Part shown: positions 31,827 through 44,778 of the stretch, one piece after another | How positions within the stretch are numbered: position 1 is the first letter of the stretch | How the letters are laid out: each line of letters starts with the position of its first letter | Assembly (NCBI GenBank): GCA_947034895.1 | Contig: OX344761.1 | Location: 23,200,863 to 23,264,862, forward strand | Direction: 5' to 3' | Source: Rhytidiadelphus loreus | Taxonomy: Eukaryota; Streptophyta; Bryopsida; Hypnales; Hylocomiaceae | Length of the DNA stretch: 64,000 nucleotides | Translations under genes and position numbers: made by a program | The notes under the pieces: generated by a model | Told to the model about the DNA's origin: nothing | What the model saw: only the letters and a program-made list of their open reading frames with translations | Databases searched by the model: none

Positions 31827-34800
31827 CTAGGGTTTAGGACTCCCTTGAGGTGGTGCCCTGTACATGGTGAACCACCTCTCGGCTGCTATGTATTGTTTGT
31901 AGGGATCCACCCACGACGGGTCCTCAATGGCCGCTTGCGTCCACCGCTGCTGAAATGCCACCATTTCATCCGCTGATTTTTTTCTCACCTGCATGGTGGA
32001 TAGGTATATTAGTGATCCTAGAACTACAACAATTACAACTCTTAAGAAAACATCGAGAAACCTCTGGAAGAACATCGAGAAACCTCCGGAAGAACATCAA
32101 GAAACCTCCGGAAGAACATCGAGAAACCTCCGGAAGAACATCGAGAAACCTCCGGAAGAACATCAAAAAACCTCCGGAAGAACACCGAGAACATCGAGAA
32201 AACTCTATGAAACGGGGACAAATTTCTCAGTTTTGAGGTTGTCCAAAAGTTGTTGAAACAATCTAATTTTATTGAAAGTCTCGTTGTATACCCCAAGCAT
32301 AACAAGTTTGAACATGAGATTATCGTAATGAATGGGAGAACAAAGAAGTGGTGGATGCGAGAATAAGCCACGTACCTCTCGGCGAGGATTAGGCACCTGA
32401 TGTAGAATACATGCAGAAACACAGCCACCCAAAAGCATTAGATTAACCTTGTCAGCCCTTGGTGTGCAGAAGTTAAACTAACACAAGCTTTTCGATTGTT
32501 TTAACCTCTGGAAGGACCAAGAAGCTCAAATTGCATCTCTTGGTGGTTGTTTTTTTAGCAATTTTTGAATAGGTTATATGAAGACGATATATATGTTTTT
32601 AATTGTCCAATTTTATTCATTTTTGTGACCAACACAAGCAATGTTCTTCATTTGATCCAGTGACGTAAAATTGGACAATTAAAAACATATATATCATCTG
32701 ACCTATAACTTTCAAAAATTGGTCCTTTTAAAACCACATATCCCTTGGAGATTGTTGTTTGATCCCTGAAAACAGAAGGAAGTATGTTCGGTGGATCAAT
32801 CCAAAGAAAATCCCTCAACTGTTCCATTCTAAGTGCATGATATAGAGGCTTACATTGTCGGCATGTGAACCACCGAGAGACGGAATGCCTTTGTGAAAAA
32901 CATACTCCGCATCGATGACACCAACTTTCTCACTTCGCAGACCCTGGCAACAAGAAAGGCCACTCACGTGAGATTAAGTTAATTGTCTTCCACAACGGAA
33001 CAATTGTTATGTCACTGAAGAAAAGACATTTGGGCTGATGAGACAGCAATTTGAGAGAAAGAGCCTGTTGAAGGTTGCTATGAACCAGCAATTGGGATGT
33101 TTTTTTTAGTTTTACCAGTTATTTTCCATTCCTTTTAATTCCCATATTGAACCAGATTTTTCAAGTACCAAAGTCTGTTTTTTTTTTACTCCAAATATAA
33201 ATTCTACAGATTTTTTTCACTGGATTTTATCCAATGTTTTCAAATTGCAACCAGGTTTTTCCCCAATTCCACCAGCTAACAATGAACTAACCAGTGGTTC
33301 TCTCCAAACATTGCTCTGGACATTATTATACTGCCTCAGCCACATGAATCTAAACAACAAATGCTACATTTGGTGAGGTAGACTGTGACGTGGCGACTCG
33401 AATAACAGGCCAGTAACCAAAAAGAGAGAGTCTGTTGACTCAGTTCTTCCATGTGCACCGCTTCTTTTTCTGCTCCTTTTAATCTACGATGGTCAACAGT
33501 AGACGGCTGACGGACGTACCTGAGCGCAGTAGCCAATTTTGAAGTCGATGCCCCACCCATGCACCAGATCATTCTGTTTCCATCCAACACACCACACCAT
33601 GTGTAACTTATTTTCATAAAAATTATTAGTGTATGTCCCGAGTCCAAGATTGATAGAAAAAAAATTTATAAGATAACTCTCAAAACCTGTTAAATAGGGC
33701 ATCAAAAGGACTTGTAAGTGGAAACAATGCAATTTATAATTAAGACCATTTATAAAGCAATTATCATACAATCTTTGCTCAAAATGTATAAAAAAAGGGG
33801 TACTTTTCCTGGCTCACAACTTTGTAGGCCATAGAAAGTATTAGAGTTTGTAAGGTAATTACACCTAAATGCGTTAGAATAAGCAATTGAGAATTGTTCC
33901 TATGAATGAATTGCCTAATTTTTTTTGTTGGATCTTGTTGGATTCTCTTCTTAAGCATGTTTTTAGACATTATATCAACAAACTGTGAATTTTCATAGGT
34001 TGAATATAGTTGTATCTAAAAGCAACCCTAGGCTCTCCTAGACAAAGATTGTGCATTGTAGTTAAGAATTTGTAGGGGTTGATTTTAGGTGCAGTTACCC
34101 TTGTAGATATACCGATTTCCATGCATTTTTTAAATATAAAAACAATACAACACAAGTGTACACTTCAACTTGGTACCTGAAGCATATGCCAAGCACACTT
34201 CCAAGCTGCCTTTGAAAACACGGGCGCCATTACTTCAACATATCTGCACAAACACACGTTTTCATGCAATTTCATTGGGTTGTCGCACAAAGGACACCAA
34301 ATGCAATATCCTAAGGTAGCCAATCATCTATTATTGAGTGAATTTTTTGACAACCATGATTATGTGTTAAGGAGTTTGTTTTTAATTACATGGACAAATT
34401 GCAACATTAGGTGAAATCTATGGATGATATTTGAAATTTTATATGCAAAAGTTATAAGAGATCAAAGCTTAAATTGAATGTCCTATTCACTGTTCTAGAT
34501 TTAAACATGATGCAATGAGTATATTTATTATCTAAATTTTGTAGGTCACACTTTTGAATACTTGATCAGTAGTAGCTAATCCTACCTTACATTGTAAAGG
34601 AAGAGTCCACTTACCCTGAACATGGAAGTGCTTTATTGCCCTCTTTGCATCCCCGTGAAATGAATGACCTGTATTAGAATAGAAGAACAAAAAAGGAGAT
34701 AACTTCTATTAGAACCACACCAACCTAGAATGGTCGTGGATGTAAGGTAGGAAGTCCATAAATTGACCAAATGCATCCCTTATCTAGGAATTAGTGACAT

Positions 34801-37800
34801 GTTTCTTGAAATATCTATTATTGTCATCAATGAAGTACATAGGCATAAAAGGGATGATTTACAAACCTCCTACCTTAGTGTAATTTTTGAAAAGTGGGTA
34901 GAAATTCTCAAGACTAGCATGCACAATTTCTACATTCATGAGTGACTCAAAAGAGAAAGGATCAAATCTCATAGTCATTAATTAAATTGGCAGATTCACG
35001 GAAATAGGTTAATGAAAACCATAGATCTAACCAATCCTAGTTCCAAGAGCTTTGGGCACTTGAACGTCTCAATTTCAGTACTATCAAACACATTGTTCTA
35101 ACTAGCTAATACTCCCTTTGTTTCTTTTAAACCGTGTCCATGAATGGAAATTGAAACCCTAATGTCACACATCCGATCCACATCAAAAAGGGGAAGTTGA
35201 AAACATACTTGTGTAGAATGAGACTTGGACGGCGACGAGTGATTCCGTGATGAATTTCTGGCGAACTATTATCAAGAGCAGGCTGGGAAATTTCAAGACC
35301 CTCAGACTCCATAATCTCCAAGTACCTGCAACATGAACCATTTTCATCAAGAACAACAGCAAAGTCACAAAAAGTGCAGAAAATTAAAAACCCAAATTTT
35401 GAAACGAATTGGGTCTTTTCTACACACAAGTGTATTGAGTAATTGACTGTCTTTCCAATAGTCGATGAGCAGACATTAAGTTAACCCTCCAGCCGTGTCC
35501 AAACTAAAAATAGAAACTCCACTTTGGAAGCTAATATTGAGTAATATTGAGTACCTGGCAAACTTATTTCTATCTATCATTTGAAAATGGACAACATCAA
35601 CAAGCTGCATATATTTCAAGGGGACATCTTAACCTTGAGAGGGATAAAAATACCACACCATGGTGGTAGGAGGTGAAACAATGGGGTTATTTTGACCCCT
35701 TCATCTACAAGGGTTATTTTGTCTCACTTGTAGTTAAAAATATTCTCCTTGGGTGTGAATGCAGTAGTAGATATGAAAGTAACGACTTTTTGTCATTTCC
35801 AAGGGCACTTTGGGGCTCACTTACCTATCTTGATGGGGTATAAGAAGGTACAAGAAGGCACAAATGCTCACTCAATCTTTTTACTAAAAAATCCAACCTA
35901 AACGATGAGAAGTCAAACCTGCCAACATGGAAATTTTGGACTCCAAGGTCCTCATCCCAAATAAAGATGTAGTTGTATTGGTCCAAAATGGCTGGGTGCA
36001 TGAATCGTTTTGCAAACCACCTATTGTCAAGAAACAACCATCTTAGTATTCAAAAGGAAAGGAAACATCATAGGGCAAACCTACTTTGTCTCCTACCTCT
36101 AATTCTAGAGGTAGGAGACTTCTCCATACAATCAACAATTTCAAGTTATAGTACAAAGATGTTACCATTTGGTTTGGTGCAAGGCCACCACATGAATGGA
36201 TTGATTACTCCAAGCAAGGTCTTGCCATTGATCAACAATTCCATCGTAGTGGAACAACATGATAGTGAAGTTGTTGAGTGGAAACTGAACATCACAACCA
36301 TGATCACCCTTGTTAATTTTCATTAACCTCGAATTGCTATAACTATAAATAGATAGTGTACTCAAGCAATTATATTCAAATCCAAATATATTTCTACCCT
36401 TGAAAAATATAAGAGAAGATTTTGTTTTCCTTTTGGTAAATTTTGCTATATAAATGATTAATTTTTCCTCTTATAGATGTGGATGTTGGATGCAACTAAT
36501 TCTAACCATTGAGGCACTTGGGGGTTATCCAAATTTAAGTTCCTTTGTAATCCAAAAATCATGTATATCAATTACACCATCATAGAGGAAGTAGATAAGC
36601 ATTCACTATTATAAGATAGGTCAATTGAACCTCCTATTTTCTATAATGTCAAATGTATCTAACTTTTGTTGTAAAGACAACTTTGATCCAATTAAACAAA
36701 TGCACCTACTATATTCATTGTTGTACACCAATCTCAAATTATCCAAGATCTCAAATTATTGGAATGCTCAAAAAATAAGAGATGTTGAAAAATTCTAAAA
36801 TTGGCATTCCACAATGACACACTCACCAAAATTTGAGTAGAATTTTGTCAATATGCCTTTTACAACACCCTACCTTAGACAAAGGGTGATAAACGATGAG
36901 AATCAACTACCTTTCCATAAAATTTCATCAATATGGTCTCTACAAGACTACAACACCCTCCCTTAGACAAAGGACGACAAAAGATGAGAATCAACTACCT
37001 TTTGCACAATCTCATCAACATCTTTCTTTTGCTTGATGCCAACAGCCATAGCCAGCAAGTTCTTGGTCATTGCCTTTTGGACCTAGAAACAACAAAGACA
37101 TAAAAATTGAAAATTGAAAATTGAAAACTGAAAACGAAAATGAGGGAGAAGCAAAGGGAGACAGCACCCTAATCTTACTTGTTTTTCATCTTCCTCAAAG
37201 AGAGACCGAAGTTGCAAATCTGTGGTGGGCACAATAATACCACGAGGCAAAGCTTCGGAAACTTGAGCATAGCAGGATTTTCTTGGAGTGACTTCATCTG
37301 GCACCTTTCCTGTCGAATTGCTACTAGTTCCATTACTTGGCAGGTTGCATTCAACAGTACCTTGCACCGGCAAACCCTCAGCCTGCACAAAACTTAAGGA
37401 TGTAAGAACATGGATTGAAACCTATTTCATGGAGCTTGTGCACCCTAAACATCAATTTCAATATGATGTTTAATTCACGCTTTCATCTTCCATTTCAAAG
37501 TGCTCCCATATTCCTTTCAAATGGGGTTCATCTACAGTAGAAGAATCAATTAGGTGCAGAGGAATGGGAGGATTTGCAACCTGGTGTCGGACCTTGAAAG
37601 AAGCACCCACTCGATCCAAGAATGAACTCTGCAAAAATTGGATTCCTTCAAAACCATTCTTGTGACACGCAATAGAGAAACCCTAAATAGGTCAACATGA
37701 TATGCACTAGATAATTGGTTGAGCCAAGAATTTCGGACGTAACCGAGGACGTAACCCTCTCCCGCAAACTAAATCACGAGCATCAAATCTTGGAAATCTA

Positions 37801-39008
37801 TGACTCTAAAAAAAAAGAAATTGGGTTCCATCAAAACCATTCTGGTAGTGGTCAATCAGCGTGATTTCGGGCACCAAAAATAGTGACATTCATATGCAGA
37901 AACCTCTAAAACCTAAGACCCGAATAGGTTTAGGTTTCAGGTCGCACACATCCTGAAAGGTGCCGAAGTCGTGAAATTCTGTCTGTTCTACGGAATTGAC
38001 GTTTGTGACATCCAACGAAGAGTGTGTGAAGGGTTTGTAGCCGAACATGATATGAAGGAAACTTACCATGTGCATTTGATTGTTCACCAGGACGCTGCTC
38101 AAGAGGAGAGTGAAGCCCAGCACCAGAGCCACACACCAAATGTACTTCGGCTGCTGGCACAACTTTCGCCATCTCGAAGTTCCTCCCTTTGCATCACCTA
38201 GCTGCGGAAGCAACACAACACAAACACAAATTTGTGAAGAACCTCTCACAAACTAATGTCAGAACCTCCATTCACACCATACATTTGAACTGTTAAACCT
38301 TTTCCTACAACAATATTGAAATTCGCATCAACTCAAAATTTTGCACATTTATTTAGCTTGGCGCAAAACTAAATGTCAATAGATTAATTATTTTCACACT
38401 TAGCACAAATTTAAGCTCACATGTATGGTCAATGGAGCCTCTAATGTATTGTATGCTTAATGGAGCCTCTACGTCTCTACCTTACTTTCCCTGTCCCGTG
38501 CTTCACTATTCTCAATTCATTGCAAGCTCAAGAACCCCAAGTACAACGACCAGTTTCCTCTGTCCCGCAAAATCCTTCACGATGCAAAAGTTTTCCTAAT
38601 TTTGACTTCTTCAAAATTAATCCGCTGACTCTGTATGAGAAATGGTTCCAACGTCAATTTCGTTCAATTGGCGGTATTCCATGCGCCAAACTTGTGACAT
38701 ATATCTTCACAAAGGTTTAATTTCAGGCCTCAAATCAGGACATGTTTAGGTTTTAGGTTCAGGCCGCGCGTCCCAAAGTAATGGAATATCGCCAATTTAA
38801 CCGAAACAGACGTTTTCCCGAATTCATACATGCAAGAGCAGCAAATTTGAGTTGTAATCCAAGTCAAAGGTACTAGTAATAAAAGCACAGAGAGAAAGAG
38901 AGAAGGGTAGGTTAGGCTTACGGTATCGATGCCGAGGCGAATGGACGGGGAAGCACATTGTTTGAACGAACCCCAAATTCCCGGAGCTGCCCCTGCGTCG
39001 TCCTTCAT
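31827..39008 (-). CDS. DUF707 family protein (putative Golgi-type glycosyltransferase-like), 13 exons, 513 aa
   Basis: Exons, minus strand 5'-3': 38922-39008, 37950-38201, 37479-37628, 37179-37382, 36999-37082, 36166-36284, 35919-36020, 35209-35325, 34615-34668, 34177-34243, 33520-33573, 32854-32943, 31827-31988. All introns are GT-AG and phases agree, giving 1542 nt including the stop. An N-terminal cytosolic part and a membrane anchor (YIWCVALVLGFTLLLSS, exon 2) precede a variable stalk. Then come conserved plant DUF707 blocks: ALPRGIIVP, NLLAMAVGIKQKK, FTIMLFHYDGIVDQW, WWFAKRFMHP, YIFIWDEDLGVQNFH, SEGLEISQPALD, EVMAPVFSKAAWKCAWHM, NDLVHGWGIDFKIGYCAQ and KVGVIDAEYVFHKGIPSLGG. WDEDLG resembles a DxD-type metal site. 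The layout suggests a type II membrane protein, but the reaction is not established for the family. It is longer than the ~400 residues I recall for typical plant members, mainly at the N-terminus and C-terminal tail. Exon 2 ends in MITE-like sequence. No frame damage is seen. Confidence 0.93.
32051..32204. repeat. 22-bp minisatellite in the last DUF707 intron
   Basis: Six full 22-bp units (CATCGAGAAACCTCCGGAAG plus AA) start at 32051, 32073, 32095, 32117, 32139 and 32161 with one to three changes, followed by a degenerate partial unit. Long ORFs called across it on both strands are artefacts of the repeat lacking stops. Confidence 0.92.
32497..32780. mobile_element. decayed TTAA/P-family relic enclosing a foldback, in the last DUF707 intron
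   Basis: TTAACCTCTGGAAGGACCAAG at the left resembles the P-family end. Within it, arms 32560-32615 and 32666-32720 are inverted repeats (TTTTTAATTGTCCAATTTTA and complement) around a 50-bp loop. The right terminus is unclear. Confidence 0.5.
37925..37998 (-). mobile_element. MITE-derived fragment spanning the 3' end of DUF707 exon 2
   Basis: On the minus strand GAATTTCACGACTT, TTCAGG and GAAACC are shared in order and spacing with the GGCGGAAT-type MITE at 23354-23420, and more loosely with the intron-1 copy at 38740-38813. The fragment starts in coding sequence (residues NSVEQTEFHDFGTFQD) and continues into the intron past the inferred donor (GAT|GTGTGC). Confidence 0.6.
38651..38813. mobile_element. 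MITE of the GGCGGTATT family in DUF707 intron 1
   Basis: ACGTCAATTTCGTTCAATTG then GCGGTATTCCAT at the left, and the inverted ATGGAATATCGCCAATTTAA ... GACGT at the right. It lies entirely inside intron 1 (38202-38921) and is related to 22889-23134. Confidence 0.7.
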
Positions 39009-40440
39009 CTTTGGACTCCAACTCCTAGCTCTACTGCAACAGTATTTCCAATTTCTACTTGTCCTACTTCCGCTCTTCTACTGGAACAGTAGCTTCAATC
39101 GCGGACTCGAATGGAACGCAAGAGACTAGCAACGAAATCCCAGGAATGGGCAGCACTTGAAAGGTTGCTCCAAGAAGCTTCAGCGAATTGAACCTGGCAG
39201 TTAGGTCTTCCAGTTCCAGACACGAAATTATTCGCAACGCAAGCATGTATCCCCCAATCCTTTCAATTTGACCGATCAAGTGAGAGACTGAAGTGAGCGC
39301 AATATTGATTACCAACATGTATGTATCCCGCTGTCCCCTAATCCTATCAATAATTCCGATTTCTGTCCATTGCGAGCAATCTCCGGTCTCCTGGTGCATG
39401 CCAGCCCCCAGTGGGAGCGGAGTATGGCAGGTGCCTATCGCCCGTTTCTCAGCAATACCCGGACGAAGTGGAGCCCAAGAGCGACGATGCCAAATTCGAG
39501 ACCCACTAAAACCACCACCACCCTAAGCGCATGTAATTAACTGGAAAGTCAGGAAAGGTAGGACCGAGTCAGAGAACTCGCCCAGGAAAGACGCGAACTT
39601 GAGTCCGGGTCCATCCTGGACTTGCGACGATCGACGATGGTGTGATCGAGTACGTACGTCAGGGAGAACGTTTTGCTTGCTTCGAGAGCGTGCAAAGTAT
39701 GCTGATTTGACTGGCAACGACCCAGTCTGGGGAGACGGAAGGATTAAGTAATTAACTAAACCGAAGGAAGACGACTCTTACAAGACAACGAGAGAGATGC
39801 GAATGAACCATATATCATGGGTAGCGTAAGGTAGTAGGTTGGACCGACAGTTGGCTTCCGACGGAGGGTGACGGAATGGGCACGATAAGGTGGCCATGGT
39901 CTGTTGACTTGTGAACTGTTGCCTGCGAATAATTAATCTGGTCAAATTCAGGCTGTTCCTTTGAATGACAGCCGTGATGAGGTGTGGATGCCTATGCCTT
40001 TGCCGATGCGCGCGGTGCCTGCGAGGGAGCCAAGCAGCCGGAAAGTCAACGGCTTCAATTGTCAGTTCAGGTGCCGCGAGGGCAGCCGGAATCTTCCATC
40101 CCCAGCAACACAAAAAAGTCTCAAAACTGATGCTCATGAAGGTCGCGAAGGAGCTGCCCGAGTGCCCGCACGGTTGCCGAGCCGCGGTGCGTGTGCCCTG
40201 CGTGACAGACGCTGGCGTGCATGCTGGAAAGCGTCCGTCGCACGCGCTCTCCTTCACCTGGAGAAAAAAGGAAGATTCGCACTGGATAGTGGATACCAAC
40301 GGACTGGATAAGGCGTTGACACATTATGATGCAGGGGCCTTTGCCAACAAAAGATTTTCACTATTTTCCATTTACACATACTGCATGAGTGCTCAAGTTA
40401 CCTTACGTGAAGGTCTGATTTGGTACTGACTGAGGTGATG
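39009..40440. other. DUF707 5' flank and a GC-rich island with ORFs on both strands
   Basis: 39009-39130 is presumably 5' UTR/promoter. 39530-40330 is much more GC-rich than its surroundings and holds a 154-codon plus ORF (39965-40429) and a 173-codon minus ORF (39778-40299). Neither has a recognisable domain, and overlapping open frames are expected in GC-rich DNA. It may be the promoter-side island of the DUF707 gene or a decayed gene. Confidence 0.35.
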
Positions 40441-43400
40441 AAATTCAGAGGGGTCCATGTCACCTCGGACCATTCACAAGATGACATGTGGCACATTTTT
40501 ACAAAAGTGACTTAATTTATATTGAATCTGACCTTCATGTAGGTGTATTTTTGGATACTATTTTGTCTAGCAAGGCCTTGTAGTATGGCCATGTGACGAA
40601 ATAATTTCCCATACACATTATATGTGTCTTCAGGCCTCTAAAAGGTCATTTCATCCCTGTTCCCATTTCTGTGAACATTGTTCTGTTGCCCAAAATATTT
40701 AATAATTTAAATTTAAATTTTTTAATTAAAAAAATACAAATACAAAATTTATTTTATTTATTTTAAAATAATAATTAAATAATATGTTGCCGATGTGGCC
40801 GTCTCCTAACCACATCAGCATGCTAATTTGGCAGCATGGGAATGCCTGGAAACACTGTGATAACTTAGGGTCTTCTGCAAGATTGAAATCTCCTCTAATG
40901 AGTGATAGAATATTTTTGGAAAAGACATTTTTTTTTAGATTTCTAGAAGACACTTTAGTAGGCTTGTGAAGGTAGCCTTGCTTGTGACTTGCCCAAATTT
41001 CTATAGCCTTGTTTGTCACTTTTAAATTAGCCTCTTATATAATAACTACAAATCTAAAATACTAAATTAAGTTGATATTGTCTCAAATTCACTCACTTAT
41101 GAGTATGTGTAAACACCCTGTGAACCACAATTATTGAGTCCGTTCAACTCCTTAGAAAGAAATGATGGATATGATTAGTGGGGCTTTTATAAATAAATAA
41201 ATAATGGAAGGAGAAGGGCATTCTCAATGCATACAATTTGGAAAGAAATGCGCTTTGGTAACCATGATTTGCCAAGAGTCCAAGACCACTATGAAATACT
41301 TAGTTGATAGAACACTTCATGAATCAATATCTTGATTTTTATATTTTAAAGTGTAAAAAATCCATGAAATTTCTAAATATAGATCCAGTTAATTTTTTAC
41401 TATTTTTGACATTGATATCATCCCACTCTCCAAAAATAAATTCATTAATGATTAAAGTTACATGTTGTAAACTTTCTACAACAATCAATGTCTCTATACA
41501 ATTGATTTTATCAAAATCTTCCAAACCTTGTCAAAATACCATATCTTTTTCAATACATTTTTATACATATTTAGGAGTATAATTTACAAATTTTAATTTG
41601 GGTGTCTCCCAATCTGAGTATTCCAACATGTCAGATATTGTTAAAAATATTATGACTAAAAAAACATTGATAAATTTGAGTGGTTTCTAAAGAAAATCTT
41701 CTAAAGTTAGTAAATCCTCTAAATCTAGTTAATGTACATTACATATCAAATTATAATTAAATAGACGTATTTCAAAGTTTTATTTCTAATTCTTTCTCAA
41801 TTTTAACTAGATTTTTCTTCACTTTATCCACAAATTCTATATTCAATGTTTTTTTATCTTGATCTTTTTTTACAAAATATTTGGAAATAATTTTTAAGGT
41901 CACTTACATTTGCAAGCGTATATGATGTTCTAACCTAATTTCCTCCAAACTTCTTAAATATATGCAACTTTTACATGAAGCACTAAATTTCCTTAGTAGA
42001 GGTAGTAGATTCAATTTTCAACTTTTGCATACATTACATTTATATTATAACATTGACTTTATGCTTTGTAATCAGCTAAAAAGTATTTTCTTCATTAATA
42101 TAAGTTAAATTGGCATGAAAAGAAACTAAAGTCACTTCTCTCTTTATAACAATACAAGGCAATCCAAGAGGGAGATTATTTTATCATTGTAAAATGTTGA
42201 AAATTCAACAACATTGACAAGTCAATATTATCCCCTTAAAAACACCAAATATAACATTTCAGAAAAACATAGTTGGGGACTAAATTTAAAGTAAAAAATG
42301 CCAACAATCCCAACCATACAATTACGGATACATGAATACATGGCCATGTATTCATATTTGTATATTCATATCTATGGATCCATGGATATGAATATATAGG
42401 TACATGGATATGAATATACAAATACAAATACATATATACACAAACATGGATACGATAGAGTACACAAATATGGATTTGACTACACAAATACAAATAAATC
42501 AAATACTAACATTATCCCATATCATTTGGAACCCTTAAACTTTGAATCATGATATAAATACATGTTCGAGGCATACTTGATAAAATGCTTATATGTAAAT
42601 CATACCTAGTCTATATCTTGTATGATCTCCTCACAGCTATCCCTCAAAAACACTAAAACTTAGGTGAAGACCATCCATGCATCCATTCCTAACAAATAGA
42701 CTTTTATTAAAAATGCCCACTAAAGTGCATTTAAACCGATCCCATACTTAATTGGATGAGTGTTGATTGCAATTAGATGATTGTTGATTCTCTAGATTTT
42801 GATTATATGACCAAGCTATATGACAATTTCAATGGCCCAAAGAATTTCCACTTTGAAAATTTATAGTAATTACATGTCTTGTCCAAAAATTCTATTTTTT
42901 TTTGGAAAATTCATGATTTTCAATAGCTAATACTACGATAATATTTTTTTCCTTAGAAAAAGTGCCTCCAACTATACCAAAATCATGTTCTTTTGTTGTT
43001 TTAGGGTGTTTTCACCTTACTACTATCATACAATCAAAGAAGAAATCAAATCATAGACAGTAACGAGGTGGAACCATTCATAATTTAATCTTTGTTGAAA
43101 AATGGACCCAACGGCTAACTCCTCTTTTTATGCTCGGACTCTTAAATAATGACATCCCCAATCATGACCCCATTCCATTCCTGAATAATTTTATGCTTGT
43201 GCCCCTTTCAAAATTGCAACAGTGCCACAAATCAATTATAACAAAATTCACTGTTTATTTTTTACTGCTTTTTAATTATTAGACTATGGAAAGATAAGGA
43301 TAATTGCATTGCAATTATTGAGACCCCCAGAAAAAATGGAAGATCATGACCAAGTTGAGTCTTCAATCTGGAATTCTGGATTTCAAATTCGAATCTTCAC

Positions 43401-44778
43401 TGTGTGCCTATTGTGGAGGAAATAGAATATTCCCTATGGTGAATCTCCCCCTTATGCTTTGTGCATACCACACCAATTTATCCTAGTGGTGCGTGTTTCA
43501 AAATTAATTTACATACAATTATATCTTTTTACATACTTAGGAGGAAAGTGTTTTTGGAATGCCCATGGTGAGTGTATTCGAAATATTTTTGACATATATC
43601 ATTGGTAAAAATATTCCTCCTTTGTAAAAAATTATAATCATATATAATTTCATTTTGTAACACATACTAAGTAGGACTCATCAATGTAGCTATCAAGTTG
43701 AACTAGGAGTCAAGGAGTAATAGGTAAAATACATTTTTGTAATTCGAGGTGACAAAATTGATTGATGCAATGTTACTGTAACTTTAGTTTGATGTTCCTA
43801 AGGTATGTCTCTTGAGATTGAACATTAAAAGGTTCAATTGAGTGAATACTAAGGTCTATTTGGTATTTGTGAAAATGGAAGAATTGTTAGATTAAGAATT
43901 TGACTACCACATTGAAGAAGATAAAAATGATTTGATAATATAAATATTTTTAATAAGCTCATTTATCTAACTATTGGAGATTGCCATTATTGTTTTAAAC
44001 CTAGCAAGAAGGTAGCAAGTGAAACTTTTACTATATTAGGATGCAAGTTTACAAGATTGAATCCTAGACTAGGCAACGGTGCTAGTATGTGAGCCTAGAA
44101 ACGTGAGCCTACTAGCCTTAAGCCTAGGCACATAGGTACTCTACAACTATTAGAGATGTTTATAACATACATACTTATAAGGATACTAGTAGTTTTGACC
44201 TCAAAAAGTAATTTTTTAGTTCAAAAAATGACCCTTCAAAAATTACTTCAAAATCACAATGATTAGAACTTAATATTTTTAAGTTAAAGGGAAAAAAATC
44301 TTACAAAAATCACAAATATTCAATCTATAATCAATTTATGAAGGAATTTTTTTATTTTTGCCCTTAAATATCATTGAAAAATATTGATTTGTGTACTAGT
44401 TGCTATATGGATATGATCTATGGATCATAATTTACAATAGTTGTTTGAGAGTCATCATTAAATTATTATTTTAAGTTGCATTTTACAATACATCTTCACA
44501 ATTTTGGAAATTTGAACTACCTCCTAGGTCTTTAGGACTTAAACCTCTCCTATTGAAATAAATATTTCAGAATTGATTCACCTAAAATATACACTTCTTT
44601 GATATATATAGCATTAGTAAATCCAATTTGGAAAAAAAATTAAATCGAGGTGTTAGGAAATTCAAGTAGATGTAATTGCAATTGGTTTGAGTAGTTTTAG
44701 AGATTATATGAATAATCTACAAACTTATAAAGTTGAGATTTAAGAAATATATATTATTGACACTAGACTATCAGTACT
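40441..44778. other. AT-rich repeat-derived spacer
   Basis: No gene recognised. At 42320-42490 there is a run of ATATGAATA/ATACAAATAC-type words like those inside repeat family R. A short piece at 44150-44180 matches the degenerate 50-bp repeat of 10 kb. Confidence 0.45.

Noticed and set aside
32051..32204. CRISPR-like array
   Set aside because: Units are contiguous with no unique spacers, and the context is a eukaryotic intron.
31955..32428. Repetitive ORFs on both strands across the 22-bp minisatellite
   Set aside because: Translations of a stop-free tandem repeat located in a well-supported intron. Open frames occur in several phases at once.
35127..35429. 100-codon ORF start at 35429 as an independent gene
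   Set aside because: Only 35209-35325 is coding (DUF707 exon 8). The rest is intron with splice signals at both edges.
39778..40299. 173-codon minus ORF as a real gene
   Set aside because: No domain, overlapping open frames on the other strand, and GC-rich composition that makes long chance ORFs likely. Kept only as a GC-rich island.
42320..42490. Microsatellite or origin-like AT repeat
   Set aside because: Loose ATATGAATA-type words also occur inside repeat family R. Best explained as decayed repeat DNA without a specific role.
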